NCBI RefSeq assembly: GCF_013761175.1
Contig: NZ_JACDUR010000004.1
Location: forward strand, 930,001 to 994,000
Direction of reading: 5' to 3'
Length of the DNA: 64,000 nt
Origin: Nonomuraea soli
GTDB taxonomy: Bacteria; Actinomycetota; Actinomycetes; Streptosporangiales; Streptosporangiaceae
Part shown: one piece after another, positions 43,066 to 51,721 of the stretch
Layout of the letters: the number at the start of each line of letters is the position of its first letter
Numbering within the stretch: position 1 is the stretch's first letter
Program-made: the position numbers and the translations under genes
The notes under the pieces: model-generated
What the model saw: the letters and a program-made list of their open reading frames with translations, nothing else
The model's database searches: none
Told to the model about the DNA's origin: nothing

Positions 43066-43594
43066 CAGCCCTCCGCAGGCTGGCCGTACCCCCCGTCGAC
43101 CTGGGCGCCGCCTGCAAGGCGAATGCCGGCGCCAGGTCGCGTCCGCCCCGAGGCCGGCTCCGCAGGTGACCTTGCCGTAGGACTCGGCCTACATCACCGC
43201 CTCGTGCTCCAGCTCGGCGTGCCGTCCACCCCCACACCCGGCTTCGAGGCCTTCATCCCCGCCACAGCGGCCCGCCTCCACCCAGCCACCGGTCGCCACC
43301 GCTTCCGGCCACGGCCTCTACGCGACGTGGACTCCACATCCGCGCCCGCTTCGGCCTCGCGTCCCGGTGCTGCCCTCGGCCCTCGCCCCCCGCCCGCGCC
43401 CCCTACCCCCGGCCCCGGGCGCCGGCTCCCAGCGGCCCAGCAAGTTCCCAAGGGCCCGCCACGCGCCGAAGACTCAGCAAGCCCACCGCGACTCACCAAG
43501 CCCTTTCCCACCAAGCCCCCTTATCCACAGAACCCGTTTCACCCCCTCCCCAGCCCCGCCCCCTCCGCGAAGGTCTTCCCCGGAGGTGGTCCCC
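43066..43594. other. Gene-free interval DUF2469-yraN
   Basis: 529 bases without a gene I can support. The plus strand is unusually C-rich and G-poor from about 43200 to 43570, which creates long open frames of Pro/Ala/Arg/Ser. Only the GGAGG at 43582 for yraN is a recognisable signal. Confidence 0.55.
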
Positions 43595-43951
43595 ATGGCC
43601 GCGAAAGACGATCTCGGCAGGCACGGCGAGCAACTGGCCGCCGATTACCTGACCGCCGCAGGCATGCGAATCCTGGAACGCAACTGGCGCTCCAGAAGGG
43701 GCGAGATCGACATCCTCGCCCGCGACGGCGTAGACCTCGTCGTGGTCGAGGTGAAGACCCGATCGAGCCGCTCACACGGCACGGCGCTCGAGTCCGTACG
43801 GCCCGCGAAGCTGGCCCGTCTGCGCACACTCGCCGCCCAATGGCTGTCCGCCCAGCCCTCGACGTTCCGCGCCGTCCGCATCGACGTGATCGCCCTTGAG
43901 CGTTTCGCAGGCGACTACTCCATCCGCCACATCCGCGGCGTGGTGGTCTGA
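43595..43951 (+). CDS. YraN/UPF0102 endonuclease-like protein
   Basis: A 118-residue UPF0102 protein with a PD-(D/E)XK-like fold: LGRHGEQLAADYLTAAGMRI, NWRSRRGEIDILARDG (the Glu-Ile-Asp element), LVVVEVKTRSSRSHG (ExK) and a C-terminal RVIDVIALE-like VRIDVIALERF. The nuclease motif is intact but the cellular role is not established; the family neighbours comM and dprA. ATG 43595 has GGAGG 8 bases upstream. Confidence 0.93.
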   Translation: MAAKDDLGRHGEQLAADYLTAAGMRILERNWRSRRGEIDILARDGVDLVVVEVKTRSSRSHGTALESVRPAKLARLRTLAAQWLSAQPSTFRAVRIDVIALERFAGDYSIRHIRGVVV

Positions 43952-45484
43952 ATGGCCGTCGCTCGCACCAGAAGCGTCGCCCTCATCGGCGTCACCGCCC
44001 GCGGCATCGAGGTCGAGGCCGACGTCGGCAACGGCCTGGCGGGCATCCACCTGATCGGCCTGCCCGATACCTCGCTCAGCGAGGCCCGAGACCGTGTCAG
44101 ATCGGCGATGGTCAACAGCCACTACCCCTGGCCCGACGCCCGCATCACCGTCAGCCTCTTCCCCGCCACCCTGCCCAAACGCGGCAGCCACTTCGACCTG
44201 GCTATCGCGGTCGCCATCCTGGGTGCCGCGGGCGCCGTGCCGGCCGACCGCATCGCCACGCCGTTCTTCCTCGGCGAGCTGGGCCTGGACGGCAGGCTCC
44301 GCCCGGTGCGCGGCATCCTGCCCTCCGTCCTGGGCGCGGCCAAGACCGGCGAGGCCACCGTGGTCGTCCCGGCGTCCAATGCTGCCGAGGCGGCCCTTGT
44401 CCCCGACGTACGAGTCGTGCCGATCCACGACCTGCGCCAGCTGGTGGAATGGCTCCGCAGCGGCGAGGAACCACCAGAAACCGACGAGCCCGAGTCAGCC
44501 ACGATCCCCGTCACCGAACCCTCGTCCCTCGACCTGTCCGACGTGGCCGGTCAGCCCCTCGCCCGCCGCGCCCTGGAGGTGTGCGCGGCGGGCGGCCACA
44601 ACCTCTGGCTCCACGGCCCACCAGGCACCGGCAAGACCCTCCTCGCGGAGCGCCTCCCCACCCTGCTGCCCGACCTGGAGATCGACCATGCCCTCGAAGT
44701 CACCGCGATCCACTCGGTAGCCGGAGTCCTCCCGCCCAGCAGCCCGATGATCACCCGGCCGCCCTTCGTCGCCCCTCACCACACCGCCACGGCCGCGGCC
44801 CTGGTGGGCGGCGGCAGCGCGGTCGTCCGTCCCGGCGCGGTCTCCTTGGCTCATCGGGGCACCCTCTTCCTCGACGAGGCCCCCGAGTTCCCCCGCCACG
44901 TCCTCGACTGTCTCAGGCAGCCCCTGGAGTCCGGCAACGTCAACGTCTCCCGCGCCGCGGGCACGGTGACCTTCCCGGCCCGCTTCATGCTGATCCTCGC
45001 GGCGAACCCCTGCCCGTGCGCCCAACCGGCCGACAAGAGCGACGTCTGCGAGTGCTCCCCGTCCATGCGCCGGCGCTACCAGGGCCGCCTGTCCGGCCCC
45101 CTCCAGGACCGCATCGACCTCAAGGTCACCGTCGCCCGCTCCAGCAAGCGAGAGCTGATGGCCGACCGCCAGTTCGTGGAGACCAGCGCCACCGTGGCCA
45201 CCCGCGTCCTCCACGCCCGCCAGCGCGCCGCCAAGCGCCTCGACAGCACCCCATGGCGCACCAACGCCGAGATCCCGCCAACGGCGCTGCACGGCGAATT
45301 CCGCCTGTCGGAGGCGGCGATGAAGCCCATCACATCGTGCCTCGACTCGGGCTCGCTCACAGCCCGCGGTCTCGATCGTGTGGTGCGCGTGTCCTGGACC
45401 ATCGCCGATCTCGCGGACAAGGACATCCCCGGCGAAGAGGACACCGCCCAGGCGCTTGCACTGTGGCTGGGGGTGGGCGCGTGA
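43952..45484 (+). CDS. YifB/ComM-family Mg-chelatase-like AAA+ ATPase
   Basis: A 510-residue protein. An N-terminal Lon-protease-like fold (about 1-170; VALIGVTARGIEVEADVGNG, LVPDVRVVPI) precedes an AAA+ Mg-chelatase domain: Walker A HGPPGTGKTLLAERLPTLLP (about 222-241), IHSVAG, Walker B GTLFLDEAPEFP, NPCPCAQPADKSDVCECSP Cys-rich zinc-like segment, and arginine finger region RYQGRLSGPLQDRIDLKV. ComM is a branch-migration helicase in natural transformation in gamma-proteobacteria; adjacency to dprA is consistent. The start directly abuts the yraN stop. Confidence 0.93.
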   Translation: MAVARTRSVALIGVTARGIEVEADVGNGLAGIHLIGLPDTSLSEARDRVRSAMVNSHYPWPDARITVSLFPATLPKRGSHFDLAIAVAILGAAGAVPADRIATPFFLGELGLDGRLRPVRGILPSVLGAAKTGEATVVVPASNAAEAALVPDVRVVPIHDLRQLVEWLRSGEEPPETDEPESATIPVTEPSSLDLSDVAGQPLARRALEVCAAGGHNLWLHGPPGTGKTLLAERLPTLLPDLEIDHALEVTAIHSVAGVLPPSSPMITRPPFVAPHHTATAAALVGGGSAVVRPGAVSLAHRGTLFLDEAPEFPRHVLDCLRQPLESGNVNVSRAAGTVTFPARFMLILAANPCPCAQPADKSDVCECSPSMRRRYQGRLSGPLQDRIDLKVTVARSSKRELMADRQFVETSATVATRVLHARQRAAKRLDSTPWRTNAEIPPTALHGEFRLSEAAMKPITSCLDSGSLTARGLDRVVRVSWTIADLADKDIPGEEDTAQALALWLGVGA

Positions 45485-46989
45485 ACGAGCTGACCGCTCG
45501 CGTGATCCTCATGCGCATCGCGGAGGTTGGAGACCCGGTCATGGGCTGGCTGGTCGAACAGTACGGCGCGATCGAGGCGGTGAACATCGTCCGCGCAGGC
45601 TCCCCGCCCGCCTCCGGCCCCTACCGCGCCCCAGACCCCGCGAGGAAGCGGGCAGCAGCAGCGACACCCGCAACCGCCGGCCAGCAGGACAGGGCACCCA
45701 CAACGGCCAAGCAGCAAGATCCGGTCTCCACACCGGCGCAGTGGCCGGCTACGGCACCCACCGATCCCTCAACCCAGCACTCATCAGCCACCCCGGATGC
45801 GACTTCAGCTGCCAGCATCCCCTCAGCAGCTAACGCCGCCTCAGCTGCCAGCATCCCCTCAGCAGCTAACGCCGCCTCAGCTGCCAGCATCACCTCAGCG
45901 GCTGACGGCACCCCAGCCCTTACCGCTTCACCGTCACCGGTGAGTCGTGCCGCCACCCCATCATCCTCATCGCCGGGAGCCGCCACCTCAATGTCCAGCG
46001 ACCGTCCAGGAGCCGTCCTGAACAGGCGTCTGGCGACCTGGCAGGCGCGCCTCCCTCAAGCCGACCCCACAGCCGACTTGGCCGCAGGCGAACGCGCAGG
46101 AGCACGGTTGGTGACCCCGGGCGACCCAGAATGGCCCACCCAACTCTCCGACCTCGGCCCCGGCATCCCTCTCGGCCTCTGGCTCCGTGGTTCAGCCGAC
46201 CTACGCTTCTCCTGCCTACGCTCGGTAGCCATCGTCGGCGCCCGCGCCGCCACCGCCTACGGCGTCCACGTAGCCTCCGACTTCGCCGTCGAACTGAGCG
46301 ACGCGGGCTGGACGGTGGTCTCCGGAGGTGCGTACGGCATCGACGGCGCAGCCCACCGCGGCGCCCTGATCGGCGGCTCTCCCACAGTCGCCGTACTCGC
46401 CAACGGCGTCGACGTCTGCTATCCCACCGGCCACACCCAGCTGTTCGACGCCATCCGCGAGCAGGGAGTCCTGGTCAGCGAATGCCCTCCAGGCACCCAC
46501 CCGACGCGCTCCCGTTTCCTCATCCGCAACCGCCTCATCGCCGCCCTGTCGCGCGGCACCGTGGTCATCGAAGCCGCCGTACGCAGCGGCGCCCTCAACA
46601 CGGCCGGTCACGCGGTGACCCTGCAACGCCCCCTGGCCGCAGTCCCCGGCTCGATCACCTCTGAGGTCTCCGCCGGCTGCCACCGCCTGCTCCGCGAGGG
46701 CCGTGCGGTATGCGTGACCAACCACGAGGAGGTGGTCGAGCTCGTCGGTGAGCTGGGCACCGACCTGGCACCGGAGCCTCGCGGCCCCGTCCTACCCCGA
46801 GACAGCCTGAGCGAGACCACGCGTCGAGTCCTCGACGCCGTGCCTGCGAGAGGAGGAGCCGGGACAGCGTCCATCGCTGTGAGCGCCGGAGTGGACCTCA
46901 GCACCGCGCTGAGCAGCCTAGGTAGCTTGGCCGCGGCCGGTTTCGTCGAGCGATGCACGAAGGGCTGGCGGGTCCGCCGACACTCGTGA
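45481..46989 (+). CDS. dprA: DNA processing protein DprA with long repeat-bearing linker
   Basis: About 502 residues from GTG 45481, overlapping the comM stop. An N-terminal helical part (ELTARVILMRIAEVGDPVMG) is followed by an Ala/Ser/Pro/Thr linker (about 45-185) with three 12-residue repeats. The Rossmann domain then shows SVAIVGARAATAYGVHVASD, VVSGGAYGIDGAAHRGAL, FLIRNRLIAALSRGTVVIEA and SGALNTAGHA. A C-terminal winged helix (SETTRRVLDAVPARGG) closes it. DprA binds single-stranded DNA and loads RecA. The linker makes it longer than usual (about 300-400). Confidence 0.93.
   Translation: MNELTARVILMRIAEVGDPVMGWLVEQYGAIEAVNIVRAGSPPASGPYRAPDPARKRAAAATPATAGQQDRAPTTAKQQDPVSTPAQWPATAPTDPSTQHSSATPDATSAASIPSAANAASAASIPSAANAASAASITSAADGTPALTASPSPVSRAATPSSSSPGAATSMSSDRPGAVLNRRLATWQARLPQADPTADLAAGERAGARLVTPGDPEWPTQLSDLGPGIPLGLWLRGSADLRFSCLRSVAIVGARAATAYGVHVASDFAVELSDAGWTVVSGGAYGIDGAAHRGALIGGSPTVAVLANGVDVCYPTGHTQLFDAIREQGVLVSECPPGTHPTRSRFLIRNRLIAALSRGTVVIEAAVRSGALNTAGHAVTLQRPLAAVPGSITSEVSAGCHRLLREGRAVCVTNHEEVVELVGELGTDLAPEPRGPVLPRDSLSETTRRVLDAVPARGGAGTASIAVSAGVDLSTALSSLGSLAAAGFVERCTKGWRVRRHS
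45805..45908 (+). repeat. 36-bp in-frame tandem repeat in dprA
   Basis: Nearly three units of 36 bases starting TCAGCTGCCAGCATC (45805, 45841, 45877), encoding SAASIPSAANAA. They lie in the linker before the Rossmann domain and preserve frame. Confidence 0.9.
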
Positions 46990-47492
46990 AGGGGCGACCA
47001 CTTGGAGCCGTCTGAGCGACCCCGGGGAGCCGCCGCCGGACGAGCGCGTCGCTGAGGCGGCTAGGCCTGACTCTGGCGCCTCAAGTTAGTCGCGGTGCTG
47101 GCCTCGCGGTGCTGGCCTCGCGGTGCTGGCTCGCGGTGCTGGCTCGCGGTGCTGGGTTGCGGGGCTGGCTCGAGGTGCTGGCTCGTCGGGCTGGGTAGCG
47201 GTGCTTGGCTCCCCGGCGGGGTGTGGTGCAGCGGGGCTTGGCGTGGGGTGCCGGGACTCGATGTGCCGGGGCTCGAAGTGGTGGGCGCCCGATGTGGCAG
47301 CAGGCGGGCGGATGGAGTGGGCGTATGGAGAGGGCCCGAAGAAATGGGACCGAAAGAGTGGGGCTCGCCTTGAGAACTGCGGTCGGAATGCGCCGGGCGC
47401 GGGTCCCGCGCTGCCGATCGGGCGTCGCCTCGTAGAGGGTGGAGACTGGGGCGATCGGGTAGATCAGACAAGCCGAACAGCAAGCAGCTTCA
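46990..47492. other. Gene-free interval dprA-xerC
   Basis: 503 bases without a supported gene. It opens with a repetitive block (see repeat at 47091) and continues G-rich. Open frames on both strands are biased translations (Pro/Ser or Gly/Trp-rich) and lack ribosome-binding sites. xerC starts at its right end. Confidence 0.55.
47091..47200. repeat. 13-14-bp degenerate tandem repeat
   Basis: Repeated CGCGGTGCTGGCT(C) units, four to five clear copies from 47091 to about 47150, then degenerate copies to about 47200. Non-coding. Confidence 0.8.
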
Positions 47493-48758
47493 GTGAGTGT
47501 CGAGCGGAGGTTCGCGGTGGCGGTCCGTGAAGACGACAACACGAGCCCGCGGGGCGAGGTCGATCCGCGAGGCTCGTACGGTGGGAGCCGCTCCAACGGT
47601 GGGCGAGGTTCGCAGGGCAATGGCAGCTCGCGGGGGGAAGCCGGACTGCATGGTGAGGCCGGTCTGCATGGTGAGGCCGGTCTGCATGGTGAGGCCGGTC
47701 TGCATGGTGAGGCCGGTCTGCATGGTGAGGCCGGTCTGCATGGTGAGGGCGGTCCTTACGGTGACGGCGGTCCGTACGGTGAGGGCGGTTCCCGAAGGGG
47801 GGCCGGGGCGCGAGGGGAGCGGTACTCGGCGGGCGGGGGTTCCGCGCAGGAGTCTGAAGTTCCTCCTGGGGCTGGCGGCGCGTCGACGATCATCGGGGAG
47901 TTCGAGCGGCACCTCCGCTACGAACGTGACCTCAGCCCGCACACCGTGCGCGCATACCTGACCGACCTGGGGAGTTTGCTCGCGCATCTGGACGATGGTG
48001 GGCTGGGCGGGCTGGACATCTCCACGCTGCGGGCCTGGTTGGGGGAGCAGCATGCGGCGGGGCTGTCGAGGGCGACGCTGGCCAGGCGTACGGCGTGCGC
48101 TAGGAGCTTCACCGCCTATTGCTATCGGCGGGGGTGGTTGGCGAGTGATCCGGGGCTCTTGCTGGGGAGTGCGAAGTCTCCTCGATCGTTGCCTGCCGTA
48201 CTGGATCAGGAGCAGGCCCGGGCCGCGCTGGAGCCTCGTGGGGAGGGGGAGGCGGTTGATCTCAGGGATCAGGCGATGCTTGAGCTTCTTTATGCGACCG
48301 GCATTCGGGTCAGTGAGTTGTGCCAGCTGGATGTGGATGACGTGGACCGTGGGCGGCGGGTGATCCGGGTGCTGGGGAAGGGGCGTAAGGAGCGGTCTGT
48401 GCCGTTCGGGTTGCCTGCGTTGCGCGCCCTCGATCGGTGGTGTGTTTATGGGCGGCCGTTGTGGATCAAGGAGAGGACTGGGGCGGCGCTTTTTCTGGGG
48501 GTTCGGGGGGGTCGCATTGATCAGGGGACGGTGCGGCGTGTCGTGCACGCTCGGCTGCGGCAGGTTGAGGGAGCGCCTGATCTGAGCCCGCACGGACTGC
48601 GGCACAGTGCTGCGACGCATTTGCTGGAGGGCGGAGCGGATCTGCGCAGCGTGCAGGAGCTGCTGGGGCATGCTTCGTTGAACACCACGCAGATCTATAC
48701 GCATGTCTCGATTGAGCGGTTGCGGGCTGCGTTTCGGCAGGCGCATCCCCGCGCTTGA
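47493..48758 (+). CDS. xerC: Tyrosine recombinase XerC with repetitive N-terminal extension
   Basis: Up to 421 residues. The recombinase starts near residue 128: SAM-like core-binding domain (FERHLRYERDLSPHTVRAYL) then the catalytic domain with Arg in ATGIRVSELCQL, Lys in GKGRKERSVPF, HGLRHSAATHLL (His, Arg), LGHASLNTTQIYTHV (His, Tyr). All six catalytic residues are present. XerC with XerD resolves chromosome dimers. The preceding 127 residues are Gly-rich and hold six GEAGLH repeats; XerC is normally about 300 residues. No in-frame ATG or GTG lies between repeat and core, so the extension is probably translated. Confidence 0.9.
   Translation: MSVERRFAVAVREDDNTSPRGEVDPRGSYGGSRSNGGRGSQGNGSSRGEAGLHGEAGLHGEAGLHGEAGLHGEAGLHGEAGLHGEGGPYGDGGPYGEGGSRRGAGARGERYSAGGGSAQESEVPPGAGGASTIIGEFERHLRYERDLSPHTVRAYLTDLGSLLAHLDDGGLGGLDISTLRAWLGEQHAAGLSRATLARRTACARSFTAYCYRRGWLASDPGLLLGSAKSPRSLPAVLDQEQARAALEPRGEGEAVDLRDQAMLELLYATGIRVSELCQLDVDDVDRGRRVIRVLGKGRKERSVPFGLPALRALDRWCVYGRPLWIKERTGAALFLGVRGGRIDQGTVRRVVHARLRQVEGAPDLSPHGLRHSAATHLLEGGADLRSVQELLGHASLNTTQIYTHVSIERLRAAFRQAHPRA
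47634..47741 (+). repeat. 18-bp in-frame tandem repeat in xerC
   Basis: Six 18-base units (GGTGAGGCCGGTCTGCAT in most) encode GEAGLH, the first slightly diverged. Degenerate GEGGPY/GDGGPY copies continue to about 47789. Confidence 0.95.
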
Positions 48759-48798
48759 GGCCGGCCGGGGGGCGGCGGCCGGAAGCCCTGGAGGTGGC

Positions 48799-48865
48799 GG
48801 CTGGAGCCCTGGGGTGGCTACTGCGGTGCGGCTGGAGCCTTGGGGTGGCTACTGCGGTGCGGCTG
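48799..48865. repeat. 31-bp tandem repeat between xerC and hemerythrin gene
   Basis: Two copies of GGCTGGAGCC(C/T)TGGGGTGGC... at 48799 and 48830 with one mismatch, then a partial third entering the hemerythrin 3' end. Confidence 0.85.
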
Positions 48866-49397
48866 GGGGTGGTGAGGTGAGGAGGAAGGCGGGTGGGGTG
48901 GCTTGCCACTCCTCTGCTCGGAGCGAGTTGAGGGCCTCCACGATGCGCTTCTCCTCGTAGACGAAGTGCGTCTCGATCAGTGCTGCCAGGCCGTTCAGCT
49001 CTCCTCGGATTCGTTGCGCCTCGGCGGGGGTTGGGGCGGGCGCGTCTTCGGCGAGGGTGTTCAGGAGGGCTTGGAGCTTGTGCATGCTGTCGGTGACGAT
49101 CTCGTGGTCGCGGCCCAGTTCGTCGAGGATCGGGCGTAGCTCGGGGAACTGTTTGGCCAGTGCGGGGAAGGCGCTGGTGTCCTCGCCTGTGTGGTGGCGG
49201 GTGAGGGCTGAGCAGAACGTCAGGCAGTGGGTCTGGAGGTCCTGCGGGCGGGTGCCTTCGCCGGCGAGATAGGCGTCCACGTCGTCGCGGAGTTCGGCCA
49301 GTTGTTCTCGCAGCCAGATGTGCACGCTGATCAGCTGGTTGCCGAACGTTTCCAGGCGGGCGTTTCGTGAGTTTTGTGTCCTCATATGTCGCTTCAT
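48849..49397 (-). CDS. Hemerythrin-like HHE-domain protein
   Basis: Up to 182 residues (ATG 49397; MRTQNSRNARL at 49385 is an alternative). The four-helix HHE pattern is visible: QLISVHIWLREQLAELRDDV (His), CSALTRHHTGEDTSAFPALA (HHxxE), LGRDHEIVTDSMHKLQ (His), IETHFVYEEKRIVEAL (HxxxE). It should bind a di-iron site, with roles in oxygen/NO sensing or iron handling in other actinobacteria. The ATG overlaps the stop of the M23-like gene. The 3' end reaches into a tandem repeat. Confidence 0.88.
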   Translation of the reverse strand: MKRHMRTQNSRNARLETFGNQLISVHIWLREQLAELRDDVDAYLAGEGTRPQDLQTHCLTFCSALTRHHTGEDTSAFPALAKQFPELRPILDELGRDHEIVTDSMHKLQALLNTLAEDAPAPTPAEAQRIRGELNGLAALIETHFVYEEKRIVEALNSLRAEEWQATPPAFLLTSPPPAAPQ

Positions 49398-50197
49398 GAT
49401 GACATGCGGGTGCGTGCTGATCGATCAGGTGGTCCTGGCCAGTGGGGGAACAGGCGGACTTGGCCGAAGCCGACGAGGAGCAGGGGATCCAGGTATTGGC
49501 GAGTGCGGATCAGGCCCCAGCGGAGGCAGGAGACGCGGCAGTGGCCTGGGGCGTCTTGGAGCACGCCTAGCTGGGTGCCGGTGGTGACTTGTTGGCCCGG
49601 CCGTACGGAGGGCTGGACGGGGAGGTAGGTGGTGCGCAGGCCGTTGGGGTGGATGACTGTCACCACGCTGCGGTCGGCTATGGGGCCTGCGTGGCCGATC
49701 GTGCCGGGGCCGGCGGACAGGACTGGGGTGCCGGGGGATGCGGCGAGGTCGGTGCCGCGGTGGCCGCGGAGCCAGGGGGCTGGTGGGGGTGTGAAGGGGC
49801 GCAGGACGTGGGGGCGGGTGGGGAGGGGCCAGGACCAGCTGCGGGGGAGGGGGTCGGGGAGAGGCTCGGATTCCGTGTGGGGTGGGGGGCGGAGGTACGG
49901 CTCGGTGGAGGTGGACGTGGAGGTGGACGTGGAGGTGGACGCGAGGGCGGGCGCGAGGGCGCGCGCGGTGGTGGAGGCGGATGCGGTGGGGGTGGGTCCG
50001 ATGGTGGTGGTGGAGACGGGGTTGGGTGGGGTGGGGTGCGGAGTGATTTGAGCCTTCGGAATGGCCGATGTCTGGGGGGCCGCTGGGGAGTGAGGGGTGA
50101 GCCACATGACGGTGGTGGTGAGGAGGAGGGCGGCCAGGCGAGTTGCGGTGCGGCGCCGGGTGGGGGTGGGGCTGGCTGGGGGAGGGGAATCGGGCAT
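49394..50197 (-). CDS. M23-like (LytM-type) peptidase homologue, probably degenerate
   Basis: About 267 residues. An N-terminal hydrophobic signal or anchor (LAALLLTTTVMWL), a Thr/Ser/Pro linker with (ST)n repeats, and a C-terminal LytM domain: PWLRGHRGTDLAASPGTPVL carries the first zinc-ligand motif (HxxxD), then VVTVIHPNGLRTTYLPVQPS. The position of the usual C-L-H-W-G or HxH motif reads CLRWG, so the last zinc His appears to be Arg. M23 genes beside rpsB are common in actinomycetes. ATG 50197 lacks a Shine-Dalgarno. It overlaps the hemerythrin gene by four bases. Confidence 0.78.
   Translation of the reverse strand: MPDSPPPASPTPTRRRTATRLAALLLTTTVMWLTPHSPAAPQTSAIPKAQITPHPTPPNPVSTTTIGPTPTASASTTARALAPALASTSTSTSTSTSTEPYLRPPPHTESEPLPDPLPRSWSWPLPTRPHVLRPFTPPPAPWLRGHRGTDLAASPGTPVLSAGPGTIGHAGPIADRSVVTVIHPNGLRTTYLPVQPSVRPGQQVTTGTQLGVLQDAPGHCRVSCLRWGLIRTRQYLDPLLLVGFGQVRLFPHWPGPPDRSARTRMSS
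49905..49942 (-). repeat. 12-bp repeat encoding Ser-Thr in M23-like gene
   Basis: About three copies of GTGGAGGTGGAC (plus strand) give alternating Ser-Thr in the linker of the minus-strand gene. Confidence 0.8.
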
Positions 50198-50380
50198 GGC
50201 GGCATGGTGGCTGGAGCGGCGCTGGCTGGGGCGGGCCGAATGCGGTTCTGTGGATGGGGCCTGCGAACAACCGGGACGGTGATGGGCGGGGCGTGGCATG
50301 CTGCTCGGCGTTCGGTACCTGGGGTTCGAGGTGCGAGGTTCGAGTGCGGTGGGCTCGCGGGAGCGGGAGCGGGAGGGAAG

Positions 50381-51712
50381 GTGCGATCCGTGTACGAGAA
50401 GGCGATCGCGGAGCTGGCCTCTTCGGTGCAGGTCGAGCTGCCGCCGGTGCGGGTGGTGGACGACGGGGCTCGGTTGCCCTCCCCCTTCAAGGTGGAGGAA
50501 GCCGCCGCGGTGTCCGTGGGGGCGGCGCTGGGGGCCGCTGCGGGGCTGGTGGGTGGCGAGGGCGAACTGGAGATGCGGGAGGCCCTGGCCGCGTTCCTGG
50601 ATGAGCGGTTCTTCAGGGTCAACAACAAGCCGCCCCTGATGTGGGCGCCGTTCTCCGGCGACTATCGGGCGGCCGACGGGTGGGTGCGGCTGCACTGCAA
50701 TTTCGACCATCACCGCGAGGCCGTACTTCGGGCACTGGGGTTGAAGCCGAAGGCTGAGCGGGAGGAGGTCGAGGAGGCTTGCGCCGGCCGTACGGCTCGC
50801 GGGGTCGAGGACGCGGTGACGGCGGAGGGCGGGTGCGCGGGGGCGCTGCGGACGATGGAGGAGTGGGCCGCGCATCCGCAGTCGCGGGCCGTACGGGAGT
50901 TGCCGCTCGTGGGGATGGAGCGGGTCGGGGGCGCGCCTGCGGGGGCCGGGCGGCGGCGGGCCGGGGAGTGGCCGCTGGAAGGGGTGAGGGTTCTGGATCT
51001 CACCCGGGTGATCGCGGGGCCAGTGGCGACCAGGACGCTGGCCGCGCATGGGGCGAAGGTGCTTCGGGTGGGGGCTCCGGCGTTGCCGGAGGTGGCGGGG
51101 CTGGTGGTCAGTACGGCTTTCGGGAAGCGCTCGACCTTGCTCGATCTTCGTTCTGAGAAGGGGGCGAGGCGGTTGCGGGAGCTGGTCGCGGGGGCGGATG
51201 TGATCGTCCGGGGGTATCGGCCGGGGGCGTTGGAGGGGCTGGGGTTCGGGGTCGAGGAGCTGGCGAGCCTTCGTCCGGGGATTGTTTGTGTTGATATTTC
51301 GGCGTATGGGGGGCGGGGGCCCTGGGGGATGAGGCGCGGGTTCGACAGTTTGGTGCAGATGGTCACCGGTATCGCCCACGGACCCGAGCCGGAGCCGTTG
51401 CCTGCTCAGGTGCTTGATCACGCGACCGGGTATCTGGCGGCGTTCGGGGCCATGGCGGCTCTGGCTCGTCAGGGGGCGGAGGGCGGCTCCTGGCGGGTGG
51501 AGCTGTCGCTGGCCAGGACGGCGCAGTGGCTGGTGGAGATGGGGCAGGCCGCTCCTGTCGAGCGGTTCCGTATCGACGGGCTGCTGGGGGAGATGGAGTC
51601 CACCTTCGGCGAGCTGACCTATGTGCTGCCGCCCGGGCGGATCGACGGGCGCAGGCCTGAGTGGACCGGCCCGCCGCCGATGAAGGGGCAGCATCATCCC
51701 GAGTGGTGGTGA
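50381..51712 (+). CDS. CaiB/BaiF (family III) CoA-transferase-like protein, apparently permuted
   Basis: A 443-residue protein. The usual family start (PLEGVRVLDLTRVIAGPVAT, GAKVLRV, KRSTLLDLRSEKGARRL, VIVRGYRPGALEGLG, ISAYGGRGPW) appears only from about residue 198, followed by QVLDHATGYLAAFGAMAAL with the likely catalytic Asp. The first 195 residues resemble the normal C-terminal part of the family (ADGWVRLHCNFDHHREAVL, AEGGCAGALRTMEEWAAHPQ). So the order is swapped. GTG 50381 follows GGAGGGAAG; the frame further upstream overlaps the divergent M23-like gene. CoA donor and acid are unknown. Confidence 0.75.
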   Translation: MRSVYEKAIAELASSVQVELPPVRVVDDGARLPSPFKVEEAAAVSVGAALGAAAGLVGGEGELEMREALAAFLDERFFRVNNKPPLMWAPFSGDYRAADGWVRLHCNFDHHREAVLRALGLKPKAEREEVEEACAGRTARGVEDAVTAEGGCAGALRTMEEWAAHPQSRAVRELPLVGMERVGGAPAGAGRRRAGEWPLEGVRVLDLTRVIAGPVATRTLAAHGAKVLRVGAPALPEVAGLVVSTAFGKRSTLLDLRSEKGARRLRELVAGADVIVRGYRPGALEGLGFGVEELASLRPGIVCVDISAYGGRGPWGMRRGFDSLVQMVTGIAHGPEPEPLPAQVLDHATGYLAAFGAMAALARQGAEGGSWRVELSLARTAQWLVEMGQAAPVERFRIDGLLGEMESTFGELTYVLPPGRIDGRRPEWTGPPPMKGQHHPEWW

Positions 51713-51721
51713 CGGCGGGCG

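Noticed and set aside
43194..43514. Minus-strand frame before yraN
   Set aside because: Gly/Arg/Ala-rich translation of a C-biased interval. No Shine-Dalgarno and no similarity to any family I know.
47061..47483. Minus-strand frames between dprA and xerC
   Set aside because: Pro/Ser/His-rich translation of a repeat block, without start signals or recognisable motifs.
47490..48746. 418-codon minus-strand frame opposite xerC
   Set aside because: Repeated QTGLTM and Pro/Arg-rich content come from the antisense of the xerC array. No family pattern is visible, while the plus strand has an intact XerC active site.
49589..50380. Upstream extension of the CoA-transferase frame
   Set aside because: It is antisense to the M23-like gene and consists of Gly/Val/Arg runs. 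GTG 50381 has a Shine-Dalgarno and starts the conserved part.
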